Origin: Oerskovia sp042887685
Lineage (GTDB): Bacteria; Actinomycetota; Actinomycetes; Actinomycetales; Cellulomonadaceae
Length of the DNA: 64,000 nt
Direction of reading: 5' to 3'
Assembly: GCF_042887685.1 (NCBI RefSeq)
Contig: NZ_JBHVOS010000021.1
Coordinates: 20,701 to 84,700, forward strand
The notes beneath the pieces were generated by a model. That model ran no database searches. It was given only the letters and a program-made list of their open reading frames with translations, and was not told the origin of the DNA. This document shows positions 1 to 8,723 of the stretch, in pieces (the first letter of the stretch is position 1; the number at the start of each line of letters is the position of its first letter). A program made the translations under genes and the position numbers.

Positions 1-609
1 CGCTGGTCGCCGCGCACCCGGCTCGTCGTGACGCTCGTGGCGCTCGCGATCCCGCTCGTCGCGACGATCGTCGCCCCCACGACCTACCAGGTGCTGTACC
101 ACTTCCCCCTCGCCCGGTTCCCCGAGTTCGTGCTGGGCGTCGTCGCCGGGCTCGCGTTCGTCGAGGGCCACCGGTCACGGATCCCGTGGGCGGGGGTGCT
201 CGGGATCTTCGCCGTGGTGCTCGTCGTGGCCGAGCTCACGCACGCGACCGAGGCCGTGGCCCGGGTCGCGCTCGTCCTGCCGTTCGCGCTGTTCCTCATG
301 CTCTGCGCCGATCGGGACCTGCGTGGCCGGCGGTCCGTGCTGACGCGTCGCGCCCTGATCGTCGCGGGCTCGGCCTCGTACGCGTTCTACCTGGTGCACG
401 AGCTCGTGATCCGTCGCGTGCTCGACACCCCCCTGACGGGGGCGGCCGCCGCGGTCGTGATCACGGTCTGCGCCGCGCTCCTGGCCTACGCGCTCTACCG
501 GTTCGTCGAGGAGCCAGCGCGTCACCTGATCGTGAACCGCTGGGCCGGGCAGCGCTCACGACGACGGGCGGCGGCTGAACCGATGGGCGCCGCCCCAGAT
601 TCCCGCTGA
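1..609 (+). CDS. Acyltransferase-3 family membrane protein, C-terminal part (cut by window edge)
   Basis: The reading frame is open from base 1, so the N-terminus lies outside the window; about 202 residues are visible. They are mostly hydrophobic helices, and near the end comes SYAFYLVHELV, which resembles the last conserved block of acyltransferase-3 (OafA/NodX type) proteins, followed by a basic tail. Members of this family sit in the cytoplasmic membrane and move acetyl or other acyl groups onto sugars of exported polysaccharides or glycans. It runs tail to tail with mfd, and its TGA stop is the first triplet of a 21-bp inverted repeat. A role in modifying the polymer made by the locus further right is only a guess from proximity. 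Confidence 0.8.
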   Translation, partial: RWSPRTRLVVTLVALAIPLVATIVAPTTYQVLYHFPLARFPEFVLGVVAGLAFVEGHRSRIPWAGVLGIFAVVLVVAELTHATEAVARVALVLPFALFLMLCADRDLRGRRSVLTRRALIVAGSASYAFYLVHELVIRRVLDTPLTGAAAAVVITVCAALLAYALYRFVEEPARHLIVNRWAGQRSRRRAAAEPMGAAPDSR

Positions 610-663
610 GTGCGGAGTAGTTGCACCGGATTCCGCCCTTGTGGTGCAAGTACTCCGCACTCA
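607..663. terminator. Long inverted repeat between convergent genes, probable bidirectional terminator
   Basis: Two 21-base arms (607-627 and 643-663) are reverse complements with one mismatch, separated by a 15-base loop. The left arm starts at the stop codon of the acyltransferase gene, and mfd ends 27 bp further right. The stem contains the motif AGTGCGGAGTA. There is no clear T-run on either side, so it may act as a Rho-independent-like barrier for both genes, or be one copy of a dispersed palindromic element. Confidence 0.6.
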
Positions 664-689
664 GCGGCGGGTGAAGGGGGGGTGATCGG

Positions 690-3600
690 TCAGCGGCCGG
701 TCGTCCCGACCTTCGCCGCCGCGCTGACGTCGCCCGTGATGACCGCGTCGATGAGCTGGCGCGCCCAGGCGAGCACCTCCATGCCCCGCAGCGGACGGCC
801 CCCGATGCGCGCCGTCGTCGGGAAGGGGACGAGGAACGCGCGGATCGCGGGCTTCAGCATGGTGCCCGGGTAGAGGCGCTTGAGGCGCAGCTCGGCGGAC
901 TCCGGGAGGTCGACGGGCGCGAAGCGCACGAACTTGCCCTGGGCCGTGACGTCCGCGAGCCCTGCGCGGCGCGCGTGGTTGCGGAAGTCCGCGACGGCGA
1001 ACAGGGCCTCGACGACCTCGGGCAGCGCGCCGTAGCGGTCGACGAGCTCGGCCCGCACCTCGGCGAGCGCGGGCTCGTCCTGGGCCGCCGCGATCTTGCG
1101 GTACGCCTCGAGGCGCAGTCGCTCGTGCGCGATGTAGTCGTGCGGGATGTGGGCGTCCACGGGCAGCTCGATCGAGACCTCGGGGGCTTCCTCCTCGACC
1201 TCGCCCTTGAACGACGCCACGGCCTCCCCGACCATGCGCACGTACAGGTCGAACCCGACGCCCGCGATGTGCCCCGACTGCTCGCCGCCCAGCAGGTTGC
1301 CCGCGCCGCGGATCTCGAGGTCCTTCATGGCGATCTGCATGCCCGCACCGAGGTCGGTGTTGGCGGCCATGGTCGCGAGGCGGTCGTGCGCGGTGTCGGT
1401 CAGCGGGCGCTCGGGCGGGTACAGGAAGTACGCGTACGCGCGCTCGCGCCCACGGCCCACGCGGCCACGGAGCTGGTGGAGCTGGGACAGGCCGAGCATG
1501 TCGGCGCGCTCCAGGATGAGCGTGTTGGCGTTCGAGATGTCGAGGCCGGTCTCGATGATCGTGGTGCAGACCAGGACGTCGAGCTCCTTCTCCCAGAACG
1601 CCGTGATCGTCTGGTCGAGCTGGGCCTCGCTCATCTTGCCGTGCGCGACGCCGATGCGGGCCTCGGGGACGAGCTCGCGCAGGCGCTGGGCCGTGCGGTC
1701 GATCGTCTCGACCTTGTTGTGCACGTAGAACACCTGGCCCTCGCGCAGCAGCTCGCGGCGGATCGACGCCGAGATCTGCTTCTCCTCGTACGCGCCCACG
1801 TACGTCAGCACGGGGTGGCGCTCCTCGGGCGGGGTCGCGAGCGTCGACATCTCGCGAATGCCCGTGACGGCCATCTCGAGCGTGCGCGGGATGGGGGTCG
1901 CGCTCATCGCGAGCACGTCGACGTTGGTGCGGAGCTGCTTGAGCGTCTCCTTGTGCTCGACGCCGAACCGCTGCTCCTCGTCGATGATGACCAGGCCCAG
2001 GTCCTTGAACTTGACGGCCCCGGAGATGATGCGGTGCGTGCCGATCACGACGTCGACCGAGCCGTCCTTGAGCCCCTCGACGGTCTCCTTGGACTCGGCC
2101 TCGGTCTGGAAGCGCGAGAGCGCCTTGACCGTCACGGGGAACGCCGAGTAGCGGTCCGCGAACGTCTGGAAGTGCTGCTGGACCAGGAGCGTCGTGGGCA
2201 CGAGGACCGCTACCTGCTTGCCGTCCTGCACGGCCTTGAACGCCGCGCGGACCGCGATCTCGGTCTTGCCGTACCCGACGTCGCCGCACACGAGCCGGTC
2301 CATGGGGACGGCCTTCTCCATGTCGGCCTTGACCTCGTCGATCGTGACGAGCTGGTCGGGCGTCTCGACGTACGCGAACGCGTCCTCGAGCTCGCGCTGC
2401 CACGGGGTGTCGGGGCCGAACGCGTGCCCCTGCGTGGCCATGCGCGCGCTGTAGAGGCGGATGAGCTCGCCCGCGATCTCCTTGACGTGCTTGCGCGCCT
2501 GGCTCTTGGTCTTGGCCCAGTCCGAGCCGCCCATCTTGTTCAGGCTCGGCGACTCGCCGCCCGTGTACTTGGTGACCTGGTCGAGCTGGTCCGACGGGAC
2601 GAACAGGCGGTCACCCGGCTGGCCGCGCTTGCTGCTCGCGTACTCGATGACGAGGTACTCGCGCGTCGCGGCGTTGCCGCCCGTGCCGAGCGTGCGCTGC
2701 ACGAGCTCGACAAACTTCCCCACGCCGTGCTGCTCGTGCACCACGTAGTCGCCCGCGCGCAGCGCGAGGGGGTCGACGACGTTGCGCCGCCGCGAGGGCA
2801 TCTTGCGCATGTCGCGCGTGCTCGACCCCTGGCGTCCCGTGAGGTCCGACTCGCTGAACACCGCGAGCTTGAGCTCTGGTGCGACGAAGCCCGGCCCCAC
2901 GGGCGCGGGCGTCACGAGCACGACGCCGCCCTCGGGCTCGGTGTCGATCGACGCGACCGAGCGGGCCGCGGTGTCGACCGCGGAGAGCTGCTCGGTCATG
3001 CGCCGTGCGGGGCCGTGTCCCTCGGTCGTCAGGACCAGGCGCCAGCCCGCGTGCTGGAGCGAGCGCAGGTCGTCGAGCGCGCGCTCGACGTCCCCGCGGT
3101 AGGACTCGACGTTGCGCGCCGGCACGGTGAAGGTGGTCACGCCGTCCGTGCCCATGCCCGACGTCGGGCCCTCGCCTCCCGGGAGCGCCTCGCCCGGGTG
3201 GGCCTCGCCGTCGGGGGTGGCGCCCTCGTCGAGGCCGAACGGGCTGAGCGTCCACCACCCGAGGCCGCGACGCTCGGCGACGTCGTGGACGTCGGCGAAC
3301 GTCTCGAACGACGCGGCCGACAGGTTGATCGGGGTCGAGCCACCCGCGGCGGCGCCGGTCCAGGCCGCCGCGAGGAACTCCTCGGTCGTCGCGACGAGGT
3401 CGTGCGCGCGGCGGCGCACGCGCTCGGGGTCGTTGATGATCAGCAGGGCGTCGTCGGGGACGAGCTCCAGGACGGGCAGCATGCGGTCCACGAGGACCGG
3501 CGCGAGGGACTCCATGCCCTCGACGGCGATGCCGGCCGCGAGCTTGTCGAGCATGTCGGTCGCGCCGGGCAGCGTCTCGATCAGCTCCGCCGCGCGGGCG

Positions 3601-4388
3601 CGGACGGCGTCCGTCAGGAGGATCTCGCGGCACGGCGGCGCCCACACGCCGTGGTCCGCGATCTCCAGGCTGCGCTGGTCCGCGACCGCGAACCAGCGGA
3701 TCTCGGTGACCTCGTCGCCCCAGAACTCGACGCGCAGCGGGTGGTCCTCAGTCGGCGGGAACACGTCGAGGATGCCGCCGCGCACCGCGAACTCGCCGCG
3801 GCGCTCGACCATGTCCACGCGCTGGTAGGCGGCAGCGCTCAGGCGCTCGGCGACGTCCGTGAGGTCGGCCGTCTCGCCCGTGCTCAGCTCGACCGGCTCG
3901 AGGTCGCCCAGACCCTCGACCACCGGCTGGAGCAGCGCGCGCACCGGCATGACCAGTACGCGCACAGGACCGGACTGGCTGACCTCGCTGGTCGGGTGCG
4001 CGAGGCGCCGGAACACCGCGAGACGCTTGGCGACCGTGTCGCTGCGCGGCGACAGACGCTCGTGCGGCAGCGTCTCCCACGCGGGCAGGACCGCGACCAG
4101 GTCACCCAGCTCGTCGGGCAGGTAGGCGCGCACGCTCGCGGCGAGCTCGTCGGCCTCACGACCCGTCGCGGTCACCACGACGAGGGGGCGGGAGCCCTGG
4201 GCCGGGGCGCCCTTCTCGGCCCCGGTGGCGGCTCCGGTCGCGGTCGCCCCCGCCATCGCGGCCAGCAACGGCGGACGCACGCCCACCGGCCCGACGACGT
4301 CGACCGCGCCCCGCAGGCGCACGTGCTCGACGACCGCGCGCGCGGTCGGGTCGGCCAGGAGGGCGGGCAGGATTCCGGTGAGGTTCAT
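690..4388 (-). CDS. mfd: Transcription-repair coupling factor Mfd
   Basis: The 1232-residue product matches the usual Mfd size. Mfd recognises RNA polymerase stalled at a DNA lesion, pushes it off with its ATP-driven translocase and recruits UvrA. Visible in order are an N-terminal UvrB-like part, the RNAP-interaction domain (VVHEQHGVGKF, near residue 547), and an SF2 translocase with Walker A GDVGYGKT (near 706) and a DEEQ box (near 800). A C-terminal TRCF domain follows. I chose the ATG at 4388 because an AAGGAA ribosome site lies just upstream; an open frame continues to 4502 but lies inside the direct repeat. The gene faces the acyltransferase gene, and its upstream DNA is repeat copy A of the Rhs island. 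Confidence 0.97.
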   Translation of the reverse strand: MNLTGILPALLADPTARAVVEHVRLRGAVDVVGPVGVRPPLLAAMAGATATGAATGAEKGAPAQGSRPLVVVTATGREADELAASVRAYLPDELGDLVAVLPAWETLPHERLSPRSDTVAKRLAVFRRLAHPTSEVSQSGPVRVLVMPVRALLQPVVEGLGDLEPVELSTGETADLTDVAERLSAAAYQRVDMVERRGEFAVRGGILDVFPPTEDHPLRVEFWGDEVTEIRWFAVADQRSLEIADHGVWAPPCREILLTDAVRARAAELIETLPGATDMLDKLAAGIAVEGMESLAPVLVDRMLPVLELVPDDALLIINDPERVRRRAHDLVATTEEFLAAAWTGAAAGGSTPINLSAASFETFADVHDVAERRGLGWWTLSPFGLDEGATPDGEAHPGEALPGGEGPTSGMGTDGVTTFTVPARNVESYRGDVERALDDLRSLQHAGWRLVLTTEGHGPARRMTEQLSAVDTAARSVASIDTEPEGGVVLVTPAPVGPGFVAPELKLAVFSESDLTGRQGSSTRDMRKMPSRRRNVVDPLALRAGDYVVHEQHGVGKFVELVQRTLGTGGNAATREYLVIEYASSKRGQPGDRLFVPSDQLDQVTKYTGGESPSLNKMGGSDWAKTKSQARKHVKEIAGELIRLYSARMATQGHAFGPDTPWQRELEDAFAYVETPDQLVTIDEVKADMEKAVPMDRLVCGDVGYGKTEIAVRAAFKAVQDGKQVAVLVPTTLLVQQHFQTFADRYSAFPVTVKALSRFQTEAESKETVEGLKDGSVDVVIGTHRIISGAVKFKDLGLVIIDEEQRFGVEHKETLKQLRTNVDVLAMSATPIPRTLEMAVTGIREMSTLATPPEERHPVLTYVGAYEEKQISASIRRELLREGQVFYVHNKVETIDRTAQRLRELVPEARIGVAHGKMSEAQLDQTITAFWEKELDVLVCTTIIETGLDISNANTLILERADMLGLSQLHQLRGRVGRGRERAYAYFLYPPERPLTDTAHDRLATMAANTDLGAGMQIAMKDLEIRGAGNLLGGEQSGHIAGVGFDLYVRMVGEAVASFKGEVEEEAPEVSIELPVDAHIPHDYIAHERLRLEAYRKIAAAQDEPALAEVRAELVDRYGALPEVVEALFAVADFRNHARRAGLADVTAQGKFVRFAPVDLPESAELRLKRLYPGTMLKPAIRAFLVPFPTTARIGGRPLRGMEVLAWARQLIDAVITGDVSAAAKVGTTGR

Positions 4389-4417
4389 GAGTTCCTTCGA
4401 GTCACCGATCGGCAGGC

Positions 4418-4583
4418 GGGCGTCCACGGGCGCAGGCCCGGGCAGGTGTGGACGTCGTTCGACGCGACCCCGCAGCGAGGCACGGGCGCGCCGGAACAGC
4501 ACGAGCGGCCCGGACCGAGGTCAAGACGGTCCGGGCTGAGGGTGCGAGCACCAGGTTACGCCGAAGGGGTGACAAGGGGCGCG
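4418..4583. repeat. Direct repeat copy A (~166 bp), overlaps mfd upstream region
   Basis: This stretch aligns over its whole length with 8724-8888 in the same orientation, at roughly 85 percent identity by eye with a few 1-base gaps. Best conserved are the block around GGGCGTCCACGGG, the block GCAGGTGTGGACGTCGTT, a 10-bp hairpin (4508-4517 with 4527-4536) and GCGAGCACCAGGTT. Similarity stops abruptly at both ends. The copy forms the leader and probable promoter of mfd. The two copies bracket the 4.1-kb Rhs island. Confidence 0.85.
4508..4575 (-). promoter_or_regulatory. Possible mfd promoter with a leader hairpin
   Basis: On the minus strand a TTGTCA (4570-4575) and a TAACCT (4553-4558) precede a perfect 10-bp stem (4508-4517 paired with 4527-4536) with a 9-base loop, all upstream of the mfd ATG. 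The spacing between the two boxes is 11 bases, too short for a standard -35/-10 pair, so only the TANNNT-type -10 is credible. A strong hairpin this near the inferred start could attenuate mfd transcription. This reading is inferred from sequence alone. Confidence 0.35.
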
Positions 4584-4768
4584 ACGGCGCGACCGCTCGT
4601 TTCAGCCCACCTCCCGGGCTCGCGAAAAGTTCGTTCCGCCAACGACCGCTCCGTGTCCCCGAATCCCGTAGCAGAACATGCACCAAAGAATCTCCTCGCC
4701 AATTGTTGAGGAGACGCATTCGCCAATAGCACCGGGAGAACCAGGTGCAAGAATGCCCTCGCAACAGA

Positions 4769-5041
4769 TCAGGAAAATCGCCTCACGCCATGGATGATCG
4801 GCCCCTGCGGACGCGAATACCCCTTCTTTCCTCCGATCACACTCGAAGCAAGGCCCGACACCAAGAGCGCATGATAGAAAACAATTTCACCACCATCACC
4901 ATTCACACACTTGGAGACACTCCGACCACGAAACCAGGTCACAGCATTGCCCCCAACCCTCATACCATAACGGTCGCCGCAGAGGTCGAATCTAGCATTA
5001 GCGCTTTGTGGCACGAGTTCATCAAGGAGGGCAATACTCAT
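4769..5041 (-). CDS. Small hypothetical protein in Rhs island, possible second immunity gene
   Basis: A 90-residue frame starts at ATG 5041, 25 bp after the stop of the immunity-like gene and on the same strand; an upstream TTG at 5092 would overlap that gene. The DNA is AT-richer than the flanks, so a frame this long without stops is mildly significant. I see no good ribosome site before the ATG. The product has no signal peptide or membrane segment. Small genes after a toxin tip are often extra immunity genes, but no motif is recognisable here. A plus-strand frame overlaps the same bases, so the coding strand is not certain. Confidence 0.35.
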   Translation of the reverse strand: MSIALLDELVPQSANARFDLCGDRYGMRVGGNAVTWFRGRSVSKCVNGDGGEIVFYHALLVSGLASSVIGGKKGYSRPQGPIIHGVRRFS

Positions 5042-5066
5042 GCTCGAGGGAGGACTAGAGCTGGAG

Positions 5067-5423
5067 TCAACGAATCCCAGGCCCCTCCCCAATGAGATCC
5101 GCCACGAGTTCTATCACGTCTAGCCGCCAAATCAGATCCACATTCCCAATGCAGATTAGCAGATTTGGAATCGAGACCTCATCAAGACCCGCGCCTATGA
5201 GAAAGCCGAACGGAAGCTCTTGCCCTTCTAGCCCAAAGGGAACCGAAGGGAGGTTTTCAATCTCTTCAAAGACGTCGTCTTGTATACCATCCAGCCCGTC
5301 TTCCAGGATCTGGACTTCACCCTCTTCCAACCCTTCGATCCAGTTGAGAACTGCCGCATCAACCCGGTCTCTACCATCTTCGATCGCAATTGTGTGCGAG
5401 ACCCTCTCTGCGTCTACCCACAT
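5067..5423 (-). CDS. Acidic immunity-like protein of the Rhs toxin
   Basis: The 118-residue product is strongly acidic (for example EGLEEGEVQILEDGLDG) with a hydrophobic C-terminal half, typical of small cytoplasmic proteins that bind and block a polymorphic toxin. The ATG at 5423 lies 2 bp after the toxin stop, and its ribosome site GGGAGGTG is inside the last codons of the toxin, so translation is probably coupled. Position directly downstream of an Rhs toxin tip is the usual place for the cognate immunity gene. The sequence belongs to no family I can name. The AT-rich composition, like that of the toxin tip, suggests horizontal gain of the pair. Confidence 0.7.
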   Translation of the reverse strand: MWVDAERVSHTIAIEDGRDRVDAAVLNWIEGLEEGEVQILEDGLDGIQDDVFEEIENLPSVPFGLEGQELPFGFLIGAGLDEVSIPNLLICIGNVDLIWRLDVIELVADLIGEGPGIR

Positions 5424-5425
5424 GC

Positions 5426-5860
5426 CTAGTTCACCTCCCAGTAGTAGTGCCGCACATGGATCTTTCGTCCGTTTCTGTCCATCTTATCAACATGCACATG
5501 ATCACCCGACTTGCACTCTTTTCTAAAAGTGCAGGTGTGTGGATTCTTCTTAGCATAGGCCTTCGCGGCCTGCACTGCCGCATCTCGTGACGAGTAGAAT
5601 CTTCCACTCTTTCTCATACCTCGCGCACCTGGGGCAGTCGTCCCCTTCGCATTGAAGCCCAGACTACGGGAGCCAGTCGTCCCCATCGAACTATAGGAGG
5701 GCACTCGCGTCACAAAGGGCGCGCTCCGTCGCCCCGCACTCATGCTCGGAATGTCAAGGCCGCCCTTCCTGCCCGCCTTAGCCGCGACAGAGGCAACCTT
5801 GAATCCTGCACGCACTCCCGCACCGGCGCCCACCATCTGCGCCGCCGCGCTGACGGCCAT
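5426..5860 (-). CDS. Rhs C-terminal toxin domain, possibly translated as an orphan fragment
   Basis: These 144 codons are the 3' end of the broken Rhs frame. ATG 5860 is the first methionine after the TGA at 5993-5995 and could start a free toxin, though no strong ribosome site is evident. After an Ala/Gly-rich pre-toxin stretch comes a compact basic domain ending in SGDHVHVDKMDRNGRK and RHYYW, with two cysteines near TCTFRKEC. Closely spaced histidines and aspartates suggest a nuclease or other metal-dependent enzyme, but I cannot assign a toxin family. The last ~100 codons are AT-richer than the Rhs core, the usual mark of a swapped toxin cassette. The immunity-like gene follows after 2 bp. 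Confidence 0.6.
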   Translation of the reverse strand: MAVSAAAQMVGAGAGVRAGFKVASVAAKAGRKGGLDIPSMSAGRRSAPFVTRVPSYSSMGTTGSRSLGFNAKGTTAPGARGMRKSGRFYSSRDAAVQAAKAYAKKNPHTCTFRKECKSGDHVHVDKMDRNGRKIHVRHYYWEVN

Positions 5861-8508
5861 CTCGAGAGCTTTGCCCCTGTTACCCGACGCGGCGTAGGCG
5901 ACGGCTGAGATGCCACCAGCGGCCGCACCGATCGGGCCGGGAATCCAGGACGCGACTTCGCCGACCTTCGCGATGCCCTTGACGAGGCCCTTTCAGGTGA
6001 AGGTCCCGCCGAGGTCGGTGCAGTTGACGGGGTCGGCGTTGCAGTAGTCGTAGTTGTTGGCGGAACCGCCCGCGACGGGGTCGAGGGACAGGAATCGGCC
6101 GGTGGCGGGGTGGTAGAGGCGGACGCCCATGAGGATGACGCCGGCGGGGGTGTCGGCGTTGCGTTGTGCGGCGCCGAGCCATCCGTAGCGGGCTGGTGGG
6201 GCGTTGCTCGTCGCCCCGCTGGTCATGGGCTGGGGGATGCCGAACTCGTCGAAGGACGTGAACCGCAGCTCGGTGAACGTTGCCGTGGTGGCACCGTCAG
6301 CGATGGGCAGGGTGGCAGTGATGTCGCCGTGGAGGTCCACGAGCTGGAGGACGCGCTCCCCTGTCTTGCCTGTCTGGACGGCCAGCGCACCGTCCATGCC
6401 CTCGACGTATCGGGTGAGATTGTGAGGCAGGGTCGCGTCGTTGACGATCCACGAGGGCTCGTCGCCGTCACCGTCGTAGTGATTGACGGTCTCGATGGAG
6501 TTGGCCCAGGCGTTGTTGACCCACTCGAACGTGTCCTGAGTGTCGAAGCGCATCAGGGGGTCCAGGCCCCACTGGGTGCGCTTGGTCCCGGGCACTTCCT
6601 GCGTCGCGACGAGGTCGTTGACGAAGTAGGACGTCGTGGCGGTCTTGGTGCCGTTCTCGGTCGGCATCGAGGTGATGCGTCCGAGCTGGTCGTACGCCCA
6701 CGTGTTCCCGCCAGGCTCTGTCGTGGAGACGAGGCGGTCGGCGGTGTCATAGGTCGAGGTGACCGTCGTCGCCCCGGTAATGCCCGGGCACGAGCCCGCC
6801 GCCGCTCCAGTCGCCGTCGTGAACGACGTGCGGTTGGTGTGGTTGTCGAACCCATAGGTGCGGGTCGTGCACTGGTTGGTCGCACCGGACGTGTCGTTGA
6901 CCGAGGTCAGACGCCCGAGGCGGTCATACGAGTAGTCGCGCACGTTGGCAGGGGTGGTGTGCCGGATCCACTGGCCACGGTGGTTCTCGACCACTGAGTC
7001 CGCTGCGATCACCGTTCCGTCGCTGGTCCGCGTGTAGCTGCGGGCGACCGGGACGCGGGCGGTGTCGTAGGTCATCGTGAGGGTGACCCCACCGGGCAGG
7101 GTCTGGGACTCGAGCTGACCGTCGGCTCCCCACGTCGGGATGATCGTTCCCGCGACGGAGTCGGCGAGCTTGGTGACGTACCCGCGCGGGTCAGCGGCCC
7201 GGTCGTACTCGTAGGACCGTGTGGTGCCGATCGAGTCGGTGACCTTCGTCGGTTGCCCGTACCGGTCGTACTCGGACTTCGTCCAGCCTCCGTTCGCATC
7301 GGTGTACTTGATGAGGCGACCAAGACGGTCGTACTCCTTGACCACGCTCGCGGTCTCAGCCCCCGAGGCGTTGACCGAGGCGTTCTTGACGATGTCGCCC
7401 GTCGGACCGTCGTACGTCGTCGTGGTCTTCGCGATGGAAGCACCCGCAGCCGCGGAGCTGCCCGCGATCTGCACGCCCGTGACACGGTCAGCCGCGTCGT
7501 AGGTCGTGGTCGTGGTCCGCGTGACCAGGCTCGCGCCGGTACCCACACTCTCGCTGATCACCGTCGGGGAGCCGAAGGCGTTGTACGCCTCGGTGCGCTT
7601 GACCGTCAGGTCGCTGCTCATCCGGGCCGGGTCGTGCCCGATGACCGCTCCCCCGGCGAACGTCAGGCACGGTTGCCCCGCCCACTCGGGCTTGTTCTGG
7701 CAGCGAGCATCCGAAGCCTCGGTGCCTGCAGAGTAGAAGACCGACTTCACCGTCGCCGCGTCGTTGCCCGTCGAGCCGGGCTTGCGGGACTCGACCGCGC
7801 GTCCACGAGCGTCGTAGAGGACGACCGAGGACAGGGCCGTGGGTTGTCCGGCGTCGACCGTGATCCTGGTGGCCTGCTTGTGCACCCACCCCGACGTCGG
7901 GTCCAGCGCAGGCTTGCCGTCGACCGGCGTGTACTCGTTCGTGGTCACGATCGGGTCGATCAGCAGATCGGCAAGCGGATCGGCCCCAGCGGCGAACGGG
8001 TCGATGCCCGCACTCGTGCTCCTGGTGAGCAGGTGCGCGGCAGCACCTTCCGGGTTACCCCCGTCGTAGACGTTGACGGTGCGGGGGCGCAGCAGACGCA
8101 CGTCGTTCGGATCGTTCGCGACCGCGAGCCGCTGGACCGGTCCCGTCTCGGTGAGGACGTCGAGCCCGTCAGGGCTGTAGGTCGAGCGGGAGTCCAGCAG
8201 GACCGACACCTCCGGTCCCGTCTTGTTGTCCAGACCCCAGTCCGTGAGCATCGTCGCCGCGTTCGGGAGCTTGCGCAGCGCCAGGAGGCGGTTGGTCGCG
8301 TCGAGCGTGCGCACGGTGTTGCCGAAGCGGTCGTACTCGGCCGTGTCGATGAAGCCCTCGACCGGCGCGTCCTTGCCCGCAGGGCTCGCCGTGTTGACCT
8401 CGCGCCCTGAGGAGTTCAGGTAGTGCACCGTCGCGGGCTTCTACCCGTCCTTGCCCGGCACGGTCTCCGTCGCGGTCGTGACGGCCGGGACGTCCTGCGG
8501 GCCGAAGA
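5426..8508 (-). pseudogene. Rhs/YD-repeat toxin gene, interrupted by two in-frame stops and missing its 5' end
   Basis: One continuous minus-strand frame encodes many YD repeats (EYDRLGRLIKYTDANG, SYDRLGRLTSVND) and the Rhs core end block MGVRLYHPATGRFLSLDPV, followed by the pre-toxin and toxin tip. The frame is cut by TAG at 8441-8443 (GKDG-stop-KPATVHYLN) and by TGA at 5993-5995 (GGTFT-stop-KGLVKGI). On both sides of each stop the same frame continues with sensible Rhs sequence, so these are point mutations and not frameshifts. The N-terminal secretion and shell part is missing: at about 8508 the frame meets an inverted Rhs fragment. Intact proteins of this class are secreted cages that deliver the C-terminal toxin to competitor cells. 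Decay is the simplest reading. Confidence 0.85.
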
Positions 8509-8515
8509 TCACGCG

Positions 8516-8722
8516 AAGGGGCAGCTCGTCGAGGCACGCGACCCGCGCATCGAAGCGGCGGGCGCCCCGGCGCTGATCACCAGGTACGCCTACGACGTCG
8601 CCGGTCGCCTGACGACGGTCACGGCACCGGGTGAGGAACCGTACTCGTTCGCCTACGGGCCGGGTGGTGCGTCCCGGACGGGCTCCGGCGACCTCATCGA
8701 CGCCGGTCATGGCCGGCTGGCA
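8516..8722 (+). pseudogene. Inverted fragment of an Rhs core
   Basis: On the plus strand a frame reads GQLVEARDPRIEAAG, then TRYAYDVAGRLTTVTAPG, then SGDLIDAGHGRL. These are YD-repeat residues of the Rhs core that would normally lie upstream of the first visible residues of the minus-strand Rhs gene. The fragment has no start and no own end. At its left it abuts the 5' end of the minus-strand pseudogene within about 8 bp, and at its right it stops 1-2 bp before repeat copy B. It is therefore a piece of the same or a sister Rhs gene turned round by inversion, with the rest lost. Confidence 0.75.
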
Positions 8723-8723
8723 T

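Noticed and set aside
4570..4575. TTGTCA as the -35 box of mfd
   Set aside because: It lies only 11 bases from the TAACCT box, too close for a standard sigma-70-type pair, so only the -10 was kept as possible.
975..4709. Very long open frame on the plus strand opposite mfd
   Set aside because: It is a typical antisense frame of GC-rich DNA; the minus-strand product is a full-length, motif-complete Mfd. Similar long antisense frames opposite the glycosidase and LamG genes were dropped for the same reason.
5040..5123. A plus-strand 27-codon frame preceded by a perfect AAGGAGG-like ribosome site
   Set aside because: It is antisense to the immunity-like gene, has no recognisable product and no promoter-like sequence nearby. 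It is probably chance.
5993..5995. In-frame TGA in the Rhs gene as a selenocysteine codon
   Set aside because: The expected residue is Trp, no suitable downstream RNA hairpin was noticed, and a second, different stop (TAG) interrupts the same gene. Nonsense mutation is simpler.
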